Origin: Agelas oroides | Taxonomy: Eukaryota > Porifera > Demospongiae > Agelasida > Agelasidae | Length of the DNA stretch: 64,000 nt | Direction of reading: 5' to 3' | Assembly: GCA_949130485.1 (NCBI GenBank) | Contig: OX422192.1 | Coordinates: forward strand, 7,479,085 to 7,543,084 | Shown: piece after piece, positions 12,951 through 24,193 of the stretch | Position numbering within the stretch: position 1 is the stretch's first letter | Layout: each line of letters opens with the position of its first letter | Program-made: the position numbers and the translations under genes | The notes under the pieces: generated by a model | Databases searched by the model: none | Told to the model about the DNA's origin: nothing | What the model saw: the letters and a program-made list of their open reading frames with translations, nothing else

Positions 12951-14536
12951 ATGTCGATTTTAAACTATTTGAAACCCAAAAATGGTCTTCCCAACCCCAA
13001 TGGCCCTTTTTCTCTCCGCCTACCTTCCCAAGCCATCACCCTGGCCAACAGCGAAGTTGCAAAAGGTTACCAAAGAGAGCAACAAGAAACACAGCCAATA
13101 CAAGAGGTAAGTATATATCATTTAAACATTGGCTTATCCAGACCAAATTTGTCAATACAATATAATGTAGTGGAAGGTATGGAGACAACTAACACTCTCT
13201 CCTTTCTTTCATAGGTATAGCCCAAGTGTCCGAGCAGATATAGGGAGATATGCATGTCACCACGGCGTGACAAAAGTAGCCCGGTACTTTTCGAGAAAGC
13301 TAGATCACGACGTCAGCAAGTCAACTGTTCTCTCCATAAAGAGAGCTTATTTGGAAGGAATGAAAGAGAACAGAGCAAGAGCAGAAGAAGATGATGGTGA
13401 CCTGGCAGTTCTACCTGCAAAAAAATGAGGAGACGAGTGCTTTTGGGAGATGATTTGGATAAGAAGGTGCAGATGTACTTGAAGAAGGTGAGAGAGGGAG
13501 GAGGAGTCGTATCAGCAAGGATAGCTATGGCTGCCGCAAGGGGCATTGTCCTGACCTGTGATAGATCACTGCTAGTTGAATTTGGAGGGCATGTTGAACT
13601 CAGCATACTCACTGCTACATCATATGAAGTTTGTGCAAAGGAAGGTCACCACCGCCAAAAGCAAGCACATCATTGCTGACTTCACCTGGCTGAAGGAGCA
13701 ATTTCTACAGGATGTGGTAGTCACAGTGGAAATGGAAGAAATTCCTCCAGAGCTAATCCTCAACTGGGATCAAACGGGAATTAAGCAACACTTGGACTAT
13801 GAATCAACAAGGTGTCAAGCGAGTGGAGGTGTGTGGAGCTAATGACAAGTGACTAATCACAGCTGTCTTTTGTGGATCACTCGTTGGTGATTTTCTACCC
13901 ATTCAAGTGATTTACCAAGGAAAAACAGCACGATGCTATGAGTTTCCGCCAAAGTGGGATATCACCCATTTCCCAAAACACTGGTCAAATGAAACAACAA
14001 TGATCCGGTACATTGAGAAGATCATCGTACCATACATTGACAGTGTTCGGCAAGCCTTTCAAGATGACACACCAGCTCTAATCATAATGGACAACTTCAA
14101 GGTCCAGATCACCAGCTCAGTCACCAGTCTTTTGGAGAAACATTCACGTTTGCTTGCTTCCTCCGAATACAACTGATCACCTCCAACCTATGGATATATC
14201 TGTGAACAAGCCGGCAAAAGACATCCTGAAGAGACGATTTGAAGATTGGTACTCACAGCAAATAACAAAGCAACTTGAAGGAAACGACATTGAATCTGTT
14301 GACCTGCAGCCTATCAATTTGGGACTGCCGTGCTAGGAGCAAGATGGATGGTGGAGATGGCAGAATACGTCGTCAACAATCCACAAATTATTGTGAATGG
14401 TTTTGTCAAGGCTGGTATCGCAGGAGCTCTAGATGGCCATGTAAATGAGCAGGAGGAAGAGCAAAATGCTGGAGAGGATGAAACTCACAGCAAGGAGTAT
14501 GAAAGTGATGTGGTGGACCTGACAGGCGAGGACTAG
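12951..14536 (+). pseudogene. Decayed pogo/Tigger-like (DDE superfamily) DNA transposon transposase
   Basis: Plus-strand pieces read as a CENP-B/pogo-type transposase. An N-terminal piece (12951-13106) begins MSILNYLKPKNGLPNPNG and ends at a GTAAGT donor. A second piece from about 13215 reads SPSVRADIGRYACHHGVTK. A DDE core follows with LILNWDQTGI near 13757 (first Asp), PALIIMDNF near 14075 (second Asp), and TTDHLQPMDISVNKPAKD near 14165 (third Asp). The C-terminus is acidic (GHVNEQEEEQ), with a stop at 14534. The copy is dead: an A-run near 13424 puts TGA in frame, the catalytic region is split among frames around 13840, 14160 and 14335, and the putative intron does not join in frame. I could not find convincing terminal inverted repeats. 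A domesticated gene is unlikely given the breaks. Confidence 0.85.
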
Positions 14537-15022
14537 CCTGGTGCCTTTGCTATTATTATGCACATATGAATCTTTGACATATTTATACTGATTCTTGACT
14601 CGTTATTTAAAGCCCACTGATCATGACGAACATAACAGTTATTATTCAAAAAATTTTTGTATCCGTGGTCTATGAATAACATACACAGTAGGTCTACATA
14701 ATCCGGTATCACTATCAGCTTGATTTCGACAGTAAATTCTTTAACTTTTCTACTTCCTTGGGCTTATGCTTGAACAGTAAAGTACAATGGAGCTTTGAGG
14801 CCTCCTTGAGGCAGATCTGCTGAGTACTTTCTTCCTCCTGTAATAACACAGAATATCGCACCTCCTCGTCTCAAAAACAGTGAACATAGCTAATCTTGAT
14901 AGCTTTCTTGGCAAATATCCGATGAGAACACCCTCTCTTTTCACAGCTACTGCATAACGATCATGACCGTTGTGGGGTTCTCTCGCACACACCAGCTCTT
15001 CTCCAACAGCTGCCTCCCATAT
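14537..15022. other. No gene seen
   Basis: Short frames only. A minus-strand frame at 14750-14992 contains AREPHNGHDRYAVAVKREGV, which resembles a HIRAN-type fragment seen in transposon-rich genomes. No start or splice structure supports it. Confidence 0.3.

Positions 15023-15080
<58 letters not shown>
15023..15080. repeat. (TAGA)n microsatellite
   Basis: About 14 uninterrupted TAGA units. They abut the 3' end of the minus-strand LINE fragment and probably began as its tail repeat. Confidence 0.95.
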
Positions 15081-15081
<1 letters not shown>

Positions 15082-15856
15082 GTAAATTTTAATTTTTAAC
15101 AGGAATGTCCCATCAGCCATGGGCTGGTCTCCCTGGGAGTCCTGTATATAACTACCACAGAGTACAACACCAAAGGAACAACAAATAAACAAAACAAATG
15201 CCAGCAACATATGACCACAATACACATAGGAAACCCTAGAACAAAATGCAAAACAAGAAATAAAGAAACGAAGTTTTATACAAAGTCTGAAAAGTATGAG
15301 TACTGCATATGCTTCTTCAATAAGCTCCTGAATGTAACAGCTGATCCCACCCCTCTCAAATTACTGGGCAACTTGTTCCATTCCATAGCTCCTTTAAACG
15401 TGAATGACCGGCGATAGCTTTCGGAGTTCACTGACTGCACAAAGAGTTTCTGGCATCCTCTTGTCATACTACTTCCAATATCTGCATTTGTCTTCAATTT
15501 GTCACATAGACAAATTGGGGCCCTCTTTGTAGTACACCTATGCACCAGCATGAGTCTGAACATCTCCCTTCTAATGGGACCCAATTTAAAATCTGTCTCA
15601 TTTCAGTACTGGGTGTCCTGGCCGGCTTAGAAAGTATGAGCCGCATTCCATAGTTCTGAACTCGCTCCACTTTCATTCTCAAGCTTACAGCACATTCCTG
15701 CCATACTACCGAGCAGTAATCAAGATGAGGTAAAATGATCGCATTGTAGATTCTCCTCTTGGTGGTCAGTGGTAGCACGTCCTTCAGTCTTCTCAGTTTG
15801 GCCAGGCCTGCAAAACACTTCTTCCTCACATTTGTAATATGCTCATGCCACTTATT
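15081..15856 (-). mobile_element. 5'-truncated non-LTR retrotransposon (LINE), end of RT ORF plus 3' UTR
   Basis: The minus strand encodes the thumb and C-terminal part of a LINE reverse transcriptase: RRIYNAIILPHLDYCSVVWQ, then VERVQNYGMRLILSKPAR, continuing in a second frame as AMEWNKLPSNLRGVGS and FRSLLKKHM. The pattern (NAIILPHLDYC, WNKLP) is typical of CR1/L2/RTE-like elements. A frameshift lies between 15494 and 15584. The 3' UTR runs to a (TATC)n tail at 15080. The 5' side stops abruptly near 15856, as expected of a truncated insertion. It is dead. Confidence 0.85.
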
Positions 15857-15881
15857 TCCTTATACACATTGTGTACACCGC

Positions 15882-15926
15882 ATGCACCTGACGAGGCCCA
15901 ATCAGGCCGAAACTGCGGTCGTGCAT
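15882..15926 (+). ncRNA. Hammerhead ribozyme motif, copy 1 (complete)
   Basis: All invariant parts are present in order. Stem I 5' strand is AUGCAC (15882-15887), core CUGACGA (15888-15894), stem II GGCC-CAAUCA-GGCC (15895-15908), GAAA (15909-15912), a very short stem III with loop (AC-UGCG-GU) and C17 at 15920. Stem I 3' strand is GUGCAU (15921-15926), a perfect 6-bp partner. Predicted cleavage is between 15920 and 15921. The near-palindromic ACUGCGGU stem III is the minimal type known to act best as a dimer. Confidence 0.85.
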
Positions 15927-15957
15927 TAGTGAAATGAAGAATTTGTGCCTGTACTGA

Positions 15958-17306
15958 CAGTAGGGTTGCGAATGTGAAAAATCAACCTCCAGATTTCGAA
16001 TAACATATACCATGCGCATGAAGATCTCACTGATGCTTAAACAATCGCACACTAAAACTTCTCCTCCAAGCGTATATTGCATGCAAACTGCACCGAAACT
16101 TCTTTACGTTGCTAAGGGGTTAAAGTACAGGTGGTATCACGATGATAAAGTAATACGATTTAGCACGGTGGTTTTGCCAAAACCTTGCTAGAGTGAAGGA
16201 GTTTCAAATTTGCAAACTTGAGTCACAGAGGTCGCTGTGCAGAGGCAGTGGAGCATTTTCTTTCTTGTACGCGAGTAAGAAATTGCTGGAACCCTGAGAA
16301 TTAGCATGTATTGCAGATCAGCAATTAGAATGAAGCAATCCCTCCTGGTTCAGTTTTGTGAAGGTTGGTCTAAATAATATATAAAGCAGGTTTGGTATTG
16401 ATTGAAGCTTCTTTGCCATCTGGATAAAAATGCAAACGTGACATGGCTCTGGATGAGGCAAAGCGATTCAGGAACACCTTTTCAAACTTTTATGAGTAAC
16501 TAGTTTTGGGTACAGTAAAATTCATCATTTAATTCTGAATAGAACAGTTTTTGTTGCACCTAAATCGGTGCAGTAAGAGTGGAGATATATATTTTTGAAG
16601 TATTTTTGCAGTTAACTACACCAGGTTTGGTAACTTTCTAAGATAAAATTCTCATAAGTGGTTGATTACAAATAAAAAATGATATCTCCACTTCCACAGC
16701 ACCGATTTTGATGAAACAAAGACCATTACATTCAGAATTGAATGACAAATGTAGCTGTAATCAAAATGTACAATTCATCAAAGACTAAAAAGTTATCACT
16801 AACCTGACCGATGCTAATGTCACAATTTCAATGGTGTTAGCCAGATGGCAAAGACCCTTCAATCACTACCAAACTTGATTTATATGTTATTTGGACCAAG
16901 CCTCACAAAACTGAACTAGGAGGGATTGCTTCATTGCAACCGCTTACCAGCAATAAATGCTAATTCTCAGAGTTCCAGCAATTTCTTACTCACCTACAAC
17001 ACAGAAACAGCTCCACTGCCTTTGCACAGTGACCTCGGTGACTCAATTTTTGCAAATTTGAAACTCCTACATCCCAGCAAGGTTTGGCAAAATCAGCTTG
17101 TTAAATTGCATTACATCATCACGATGATGCCACCCGTACTTTAACCCCTTAGTCACGTAAAGCAGTTTCGGTGCAGTTTGCATGCAATATACGGTTGGGG
17201 GAGAAGTTTTAGTGTGCGATTGTTTAAGCATCAGTGAGCTCTTCATGCGCATGGTATAAGTTGTTCGAAATCCGGAGGTTGATTTTTCACATTGGTAAAC
17301 CTAAGT
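15958..17306. mobile_element. 1.35-kb foldback transposon with 9-bp target duplication (Mutator-like)
   Basis: Nearly the whole segment is one long imperfect inverted repeat centred near 16635. For example, AATGTGAAAAATCAACCTCC at the left recurs as its complement at the right near 17270-17292, and ACTAAAACTTCTCC near 16050 is mirrored near 17200. CTGTACTGA flanks both sides (15949-15957 and 17307-17315). Long inverted ends with a 9-bp duplication fit Mutator-like (MULE) foldbacks. No transposase is encoded. It landed inside the first hammerhead repeat, which fixes the order of the two insertions. Confidence 0.75.
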
Positions 17307-17804
17307 CTGTACTGAGTGACGGGTCAATGTAATAGCGAAGCACTGTTCCGAAATCTTTTCCACGATCTGTATGCATGTTCATCACTGTCTTCGGACCGAG
17401 ATACTGGCTGTTGAGGGTTTTGGATTTACAAAATACTGACTCATGACTCCCCCACCGATTCCCGTGAATCTCGCTATGGAGATCCAGCCTTTCTCAACAC
17501 ACTATTACATTCGACCACATGGAAGCCAAGAACAAGGAGGCAATCGAACATCATTGTGGACTTCAGCACCCCAGAAAGCTACGCCCACCCACCCTACAAG
17601 ATCGACAGACTGCTCGACACGATGCAAATCGATGGCCAGCCCGGCCACGTTGCACGGAAGGGACTGGATGGAGGATGGTCGACTGGAGAGAGCTGCCTAT
17701 AGACCCACCATCACCAACCTTGCCACAGAACTGCACATAGCGTACATGTAGCGTCTGTATAGCGTAGATACGCGAGTCCTGCACGTATGCATTGTGTACA
17801 CCGC

Positions 17805-17848
17805 ATGCACCTGACGAGGCCCAATCAGGCCGAAACCGCGGTCATGCA
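17805..17848 (+). ncRNA. Hammerhead ribozyme motif, copy 2
   Basis: Same layout as copy 1: AUGCAC (17805-17810), CUGACGA (17811-17817), GGCC-CAAUCA-GGCC, GAAA (17832-17835), stem III ACCGCGGU (fully palindromic) and C17 at 17843. The first base of the stem I 3' strand is A rather than G (AUGCAU), so the pair next to the cleavage site is lost, while five outer pairs remain. This is probably CpG decay, so activity is less certain than for copy 1. Confidence 0.7.
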
Positions 17849-17941
17849 TTAGTGAAATGAAGAATTTGTGCCTGTACTGAGTGACGGGTCAATGTAATAG
17901 CGAAGCACTGTTCCGAAATCTTTTCCACGATCTGTACGGAG

Positions 17942-17967
17942 GTTTAGGGTTAGGTTAGGGCCAGGGT
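17942..17967 (+). repeat. Short interstitial telomere-like repeat
   Basis: TTTAGGGTTAGGTTAGGG followed by CCAGGGTTAA lies directly beside the end of the second hammerhead repeat. Only about four degenerate units are present. Confidence 0.55.
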
Positions 17968-18767
17968 TAACTTTTTTGTTGTCCCGGGGCATTGCGCTAC
18001 AGTTAGCTTTTCAAAAACTCCGGCCGGAAATTGCCTTGGGCCAATGTTGCAATGTTTGAATCACCTACGCGTTTTTCATCCGCCACCCACGCAAGTAGGC
18101 CATGCAGAAGTTAGCGCCTCACGGCATAGTGCAAGTGCTGAGCTGCTAGTAGTGTACTGTCGCTTTTGATAATAGTTGATGTTTATGTCTGCACAGTTTT
18201 GACTGGGCTCCCTCCCTTCACTTAAGAGTAAGAAAAGGAGTTCTGAAATTTAGACAGGTCAAACTGGCACCATTTCACTTACAGTAACTACAAGTGACGC
18301 CGGCAGATCTGCGCAAAGGAAGTAAGGTCTCAACTTTGCTGACAGGGATGTTGTAGCTAAGTGTTGCCACTATATGTGCAGCACCGTAGTTGTGGCTGAG
18401 AGCGTAGCTGTTAGAATAGAGAAGCCCTTCTCTACTAGGTGACTGGAAATACCCCATGACCAAAATTACCCCGACTTACCTTACTTCGGCAATTTTTCGT
18501 ACCGTATGTCCATTTGTACGAAAATTTTTCAACATGAAAAATTAACAATTTGTAATGCGAAATATTCTCAAACTACGGTATACAGTTTCACAGTGCAGCT
18601 GACTAGTGGTTTCGCATGAGATGGGTTTTCTGTAATACCTGCAAGTAACAGTACCTATCTACAGTGTTCCTTGGTTTTCTTTTGCGTGTGATCTCCAAAT
18701 GTGGTAGCCATGAATGCAGCCACAAAAATAATGTGTTGTACATCTCAACTTGTTATCCTCTTCACAG

Positions 18768-19619
18768 GGTATACTTTTCGTGTTGTCGAAAGTGATGCAC
18801 CTGCTAAACCCACATCGCTCAGACTTCCAGTGGTAGATAGGAAGGTACATATAACAACATTTATTCACTCATGCTCTTCTGAGCCCTCTAAAGTAGTAGC
18901 AGTGTGCAACTGCACTAAGTTTAGTCACAGTCTCAGACCAGCTCAATATCCAGCATACTACACGTACATGTAACATGTATTGTAAATGATGAGTGCCGTT
19001 GCTTTAGCTGCCTTAGTGGAGAGACCATTTCTACAGTGTTTTGTGGTCCATGTTCTGCTTCAAAGCATCTTAAAACAGACATTTTTCTCATTTCACACAG
19101 GAAACGACTGATTCCTTGGAGGCTAAGGTGGAGATGATAAGTAGCATTGCTACAGATTCCCTCTCCCACATTGAAGCAAAGCTCAAAATGCCTGGAAAAG
19201 TTGCAGTGCACATGAAGAAGAAAATTGTTTCTCAGTTGGGAACACTGCAAAAAACGTTAGTATCTGGGCTTGCTAACATCAAAGATGAAGAAAGTATCTT
19301 CACCTCAAAACACAGTTCTAGCTATGGTGGAGATGGCTATGCAGCAATTCGGAAACACTTTGACGTACTGTGGGACGCAATCTCAAGAATTGGTATGCTT
19401 GAGGTGACAGCAAAGGCCTACACAAAGGGCTTGATTACAACTGAAGTACAGGAAACCATCTTCTCAGTGAATGGCACAAGTGAGAGAAGAAAGGCGCATC
19501 TCCTACTTTCAGCTATCCAGGAGCGAATCAAAACTGACCAAAGTGCTTTTGACACTTTTGTTGGAATCCTCAGATCAGAGCCAGCATACCAACATTTGGC
19601 AGATAAGCTGACAAATTAA
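18768..19619 (+). CDS. 3' end of a gene with a CARD/death-fold-like C-terminus
   Basis: Two exons join in frame. Exon 18768-18844 (after CTCTTCACAG, before GTACAT) reads YTFRVVESDAPAKPTSLRLP. Exon 19101-19619 (after TTTCACACAG) begins ETTDSLEAKVEMISSIATDS and ends at TAA 19617. The last roughly 75 residues (GLITTEVQETIFSV, KAHLLLSAIQERI, AFDTFVGILRSEPAYQHLAD) have the spacing of a CARD-like helical bundle, with leucine-rich helices and an AFxxF motif. Such domains act in apoptosis or innate signalling scaffolds, but no other domain is visible here. The region before it is amphipathic (SHIEAKLKMPGKV). Upstream exons are not found; the exon 1 start is phase 1. The family call is tentative, but the coding status is well supported by length and splice sites. 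Confidence 0.65.
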
Positions 19620-20847
19620 CTTTTGTGATTCTTATTGAATCACTGCAAGACTTGATGATTTACTATCCAAGGATTTCATTACATCATAGTTGTGTTGTAT
19701 TATAGCAACATGATGCTGCTGAAATTTGACATGAAAGTTAACCTTAGTAATTAAATTGTACATATGAGATAGTGGTTGTAAGACATGAATTACTGTAGCA
19801 AAGCTGGGTATGACTGGCTATGGTTTTTGCTTATAACCGATATTGTGTTGTAATGTTGCCTATAGGATAATGTGTATTTATTTTGCAATGGGCTATTTCA
19901 TTTAATAAGGATACCCCGGCCTCGTGGATGATTTTTCAGTGTCTGTCCCAGGGCCAGGGGGGTATTGGCACATTAAGAATATCTCCGTATTTTCTTGTAA
20001 ATCTCAGTAAATGTTAAGTAATTCTCCATGCACTACTGTTTGTCCTAGGGGTGTCAAGCCAAAATTTTGGTCCCAAATAGCTCTGTCATCCACAGGGATA
20101 CGTATCCTTATTATATGAACTAGCCCAATGCTGGTGCTCCTTGCTGATATACATTTTGGTTATACTCTTGTACAATTTTAAGACCTTGATTATCAGAATA
20201 AGTTGTGTTCAGTTTCCCACATTTTCATCCTGCATTTTTGTAAGGGTCATTACTATGTGTTTTTCTGATCTCTGCCGAGTCTGCATGGTTTCAGACACGA
20301 CGCAAGTATTTTCACATACCATTCGGTTTCTGTTGAGTATCACATTATAGATGACATTTTAATAGCAGAGATGCACAATATAAAGTACTTGATGTTGCTG
20401 AAGTCTTACATAGTTCCTTCTAAAAGGTAAAGGTCAAATGTAAGATTAAAACCAAGGTTTTTCTAAGAATGTAATTGATATTACCACTACACGACAAGTT
20501 GATCAACCCTGATGATTCACTGTCTCACAAGACTGGAATATGATGTGCATGGCAATCCAGCAGTTTTGGGGGTTTTTTTTTGGATCAAATCACTGGATTG
20601 AAGGTTACAGGAATTTTGTATCATGCCATCCAATTTCCCATTTAGAGAGTCCACATGCACTTTGTGTTTGAGTCTAGTGTTTCTGTGCTTCACAAAATCT
20701 CCTTGCCTTATCCTGATATTCAATCAAACAAACCCTACTTCCCAGTTTGTGAGCCACCAGTTGATAGCATCATCTTTAATTCTCGAGAAGAGTTCATAAA
20801 CACCATCAGACCCAGCTCGTCTGCTGCATGAGGCATTCCCCACTTAC
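19620..20847. other. 3' flank and intergenic DNA
   Basis: AT-rich, no gene recognised. A small minus-strand open frame (20517-20723) lies next to the ankyrin remnant and could be a further exon or chance. Confidence 0.3.
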
Positions 20848-21136
20848 GTTCTCTACTGTGGGATCTGCACCATATTCACCATAGCAGTTCAACAACATAT
20901 AATGCAACCTCCATAAAATGAAGGGGTGTGCTGCCATCATCTTGTACATAGTTCACTGGAGCTACCTCCTTCAGTAAAGCTTTGTATGTGTTGTAAAAGC
21001 CAGAACATGCAGTGAGATATAGCAACGTGTGATTATAGCTACTCACCAGTGCTTGTAAGCAAGCACTTGTTCCGTGAGATTTCAGCCAGCAGCTTGGTTA
21101 TGTCACCAATGACTGCATACACTGGGTATACTTGGT
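20848..21136 (-). pseudogene. Ankyrin-repeat exon pair, frameshifted
   Basis: Minus-strand exon 21047-21136 (90 nt, after TTTCAACAG, before GTGAGT) reads VYPVYAVIGDITKLLAEISR. It joins in phase 1 to exon 20848-20979 (before GTAAGT), which reads VNYVQDDGSTPLHF, then VVELL, then, after a one-base shift near 20878, EYGADPTVEN. DDGSTPLHF...VVELL...YGADP is an ankyrin repeat. In the frame as sequenced, TGA follows LLW, so this copy is broken unless the base is a sequencing error. Remaining exons of the gene were not found. Confidence 0.55.
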
Positions 21137-21500
21137 CTGTTGAAATACATGCATGTCAGTACATGGAAGGATAATGATGACATCACACGCTGCTGCATGC
21201 CTCCGATTGATAGCTTTTGACAGCTTCATTCTGAGCTACACTTCTTCCCACCATAAGCTCATAATTTGTGTGGTCTGACAATCCATGCAGGCACTAGAAC
21301 CTTTCCTCCACTTTGGGCTACATAATGAAATAGGGTCTTACTGTTCCTCAGTTGTGATGCACTGACAAATGCAGATGGATAACTACTAGTTGGCTTATTG
21401 GCTTCACTTAATCACTGTATGCATGGTGGTGAGTTCCCTGTTCTTCTAGTCGAGTACTCCATCTTCGAAACCCTGGATTAGTAATCCCTTGCTTTAGCCA

Positions 21501-21771
21501 CTAGCCACTTTGAGCTCTCTGTGTAGTCTGACCCTCCTTAGCACTCCTCCACCCGATAGCACAGTTCCATTGTGCCTTGGTCACTGCATAAGGAGTGTTA
21601 TGGGAACAGCTATAATTCAGATAGTAGGTCCATTGAAGACATTTGCAGCTTAATTTGGCTTCATCCCACTCATCATCCATTATAAGACCCCATGGGTGTG
21701 CTTTGGTGAATTTGTCGGGATAGTGAATCTCATAGTAGACATGCTTTGTTGTACGCTTTTGTTCAAATTTT
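21501..21771 (-). CDS. Unrecognised exon, possibly upstream of the ankyrin exons
   Basis: After a plausible acceptor (AATTTTCAG), a minus-strand frame of 90 codons stays open to TAG at 21501. It reads VYYEIHYPDKFTKAHPWGLI, then MDDEWDEAKLSCKCLQW, later WNCAIGWRSAKEGQ. Composition (W, C and charged residues) is protein-like rather than random. It has no ATG near its start, so it would be internal or terminal. I do not recognise a family. Confidence 0.35.
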
Positions 21772-24039
21772 CTGAAAATTGATAATAGTTGAATCTTGAG
21801 TCAGCTTCTAAGTCTCAGTCTCACTTTTAGGGTATCAAAACAGCACCGTATATAGTGTTAGATCATAGTCACAGTCTTTAAAACAGAGACCAAGAGATGT
21901 AGTTATTAGGCCTGGTCTAGTTTACATGTACTCAAAGTAGCATCATTAGAGTAATTACACCCCAACATGACACTTAAGTACCAGAGGCCATTCTTCAAGA
22001 CTGTTTTTACTCCATTTATTTCCATCTTTGAATTGCTCACACAATGTCACTTTTCTTTATAATATTTTATGGCTTACTATATTTCACGTGCAGCTCCAAA
22101 ATTTCTATGCACATATGATCGACTATGACTGAGTCTGCATGGAGCATAAAAACTCAACATACTCATACATTCACCATCACACATTTTCTTTTGGTGAGCC
22201 CTTATCTTGAGCAAACTGGGATCAACATTTTTGGTCAGTCAAAATCTTCTCTTGATCTCTTGATCGAGTGGAAAAATGCTAATGTGCCTCCATTAATAAA
22301 CTACTCTTCATTAAGTGCTCATTCAGAAAACCTACAAACTGACATCAGTTAACCCTTTATGTCCCTTAGACGTCTAAACACGTCATAAATTTTGGTGTAG
22401 CATGTAGCTAGCTAGTTACATTACCTAGACATGTATACGCATCATAGCCACAGGCTAGTGCTAGGCGAGCTGTTTACACAGAAGGAGCCAACCATGGGGG
22501 TTAAACTTTGGTCAAGGGCTAGTACTTCCTTTGGGGGGCTTCCCATAGGTTTCTGTCTAGCAGGATAAAAGCTTAGTTTTTAGCACAGTTATGTAAATTC
22601 ATATTTTGTATCCCCCGAAATATTGTATCCCAATGCAAATGTCCTAGGATATATTGCATCCCCCTAGGATATTTGGTACCCCCCTCACACCCACTATATT
22701 ACGTGCCCCCCCATGCAAAAGGTCGGTTGACTTGGGCTCCGAGTCGTGATATGAGTTTATCAGGCAACACAACTCTGTATTTACAGATGGCATCTTTCCA
22801 GAAATTTCTACGGAAGGTGTCAAGGCTCCAAAAACGGTACAGCAAGCTCATTTGCACTGGCTAGCTTCTTCATTTGTCCGTACCACAATGGGATACGAAA
22901 TTTCTCTGGGGCTACCATATATCCTAAGAATATGCCATATGGGGTACCAAATATCATGTACAGGTATACAAAAAAAACTGAGGATGCCTATGACACCGGA
23001 ATGAACATATGACCAGCTGTTGGTGGCTGACAACAACAGATCTCACCAATGGTATTGGGCTTGTAGGATACTGTGTAAACCCTTGCCCTTACCCCAGACT
23101 TGCATCCTGTAAAGTGAGTAAACAGTTTCTCTAGCAAGTATCAGGGTGACGTGCATAGTCTGGACCCTTGACTGAGCAAGTAGAGTACAATGGAGAGTAT
23201 TCATGCAAGCTCCTCGGCATGTACACAATCTACATTATAATAACCAATCTTGCCAGGGCCGCTGAAAGGATTGGAGGGGGGGGGGGGGGGGGCAATATAG
23301 ATTGTGTGAGGGGGGGGGGGGGGGGGGGGGGGTCTGGGCATGGCCCCAGGAAATTTTGAGATTTTACATGCTTGGAAGGGTGTTCTTGGGGCTTCTGATG
23401 TTCCTTTTCATGCATGCATACAGTACATACATACCTTAGAGAAGCTGGACTGGGATGTGAATGATGAACCGGATCTTATTTGCGAGTTATACACTGCAAT
23501 TGGTTGTTTTACCCACAGAGTGGTTACCATGGTTGCAGACAAGCTGAAGAGACAGTGGTTTATTTGCTAATGCATAAGACAACCAGAGAGGAAGTTTCTC
23601 AGACTGTCACTGATCACACATCTTTCATCTTTGAAAGAGGTCACACCTGCTTGTATCAAAGAGCATAATAATCTTGCAGATATAGTAACCACTGAACATC
23701 TGCAAGAGAATCACCACAAACGCTTTTGAAATGCTGACTCTCTCACAGATGTTTTGAGGGTTGTCAGTTGTAAGGTATGATTTTGGTTAAGGAAGCTGGC
23801 CTTGGAGTTAATTCCTTGTGACTGCCAGCCATTTACTTCCATTCCTTTTGATAAAACTGAATTTCTCAAGAAACCACAATCATAATTCTGATCTTCATAA
23901 CAGCATAACCACAAAAGATAGGACAAGCTCATGCACAAATTAACATGTTCGACAAGTAAGGCTCTTCCAGGAAGAGCCTAGAAATGAGGCTAGGTGAAGG
24001 TGTGTTTTGTTGCCCACGATAAAGAGTTCAATAAAATAA
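21772..24039. other. Intergenic DNA with two long G tracts
   Basis: No gene is supported. G runs lie at 23276-23292 and 23310-23332, separated by GCAATATAGATTGTGTGA. The remainder is AT-rich with short frames only. Confidence 0.4.
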
Positions 24040-24045
24040 TTTATT
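24040..24045 (-). terminator. Polyadenylation signal of kinase gene 1
   Basis: AATAAA on the minus strand, about 150 bases past the gene 1 stop codon. Confidence 0.55.
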
Positions 24046-24193
24046 GTTGATTAAACTTGCCTGAGGTACAGTTACGGTAGGTGAACTATAAACACTAGCT
24101 TGGTGCCATGCAGGATCTACAAACATATCAACACATGAACACTAACAACATGTGACACAGAATATTGTTCACCCATGGGCTATGATAAACTAG

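Larger units (their letters stand above)
15861..17939 (+). mobile_element. Hammerhead-bearing small retroelement (retrozyme/Penelope-like terminal repeats), interrupted
   Basis: Two direct repeats begin ATTGTGTACACCGCATGCAC (near 15868 and 17791) and run through GTACTGA, GTGACGGGTCAATG and CCACGATCTGTA. Each carries a hammerhead-ribozyme motif on the plus strand. The first repeat is split by the foldback element at 15958-17306. With the insertion and its duplication removed, the two cleavage sites are about 565 bases apart. Between the repeats (about 17373-17785) is a GC-richer stretch with short open frames that I cannot assign. Hammerheads inside direct terminal repeats are known from Penelope-like elements and from retrozymes. 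No reverse transcriptase or GIY-YIG domain is visible, so this would be a non-autonomous copy. Confidence 0.65.

Noticed and set aside
17443-17751. A 102-residue protein inside the hammerhead element
   Set aside because: Short competing frames with no recognisable domain; coding status cannot be supported.
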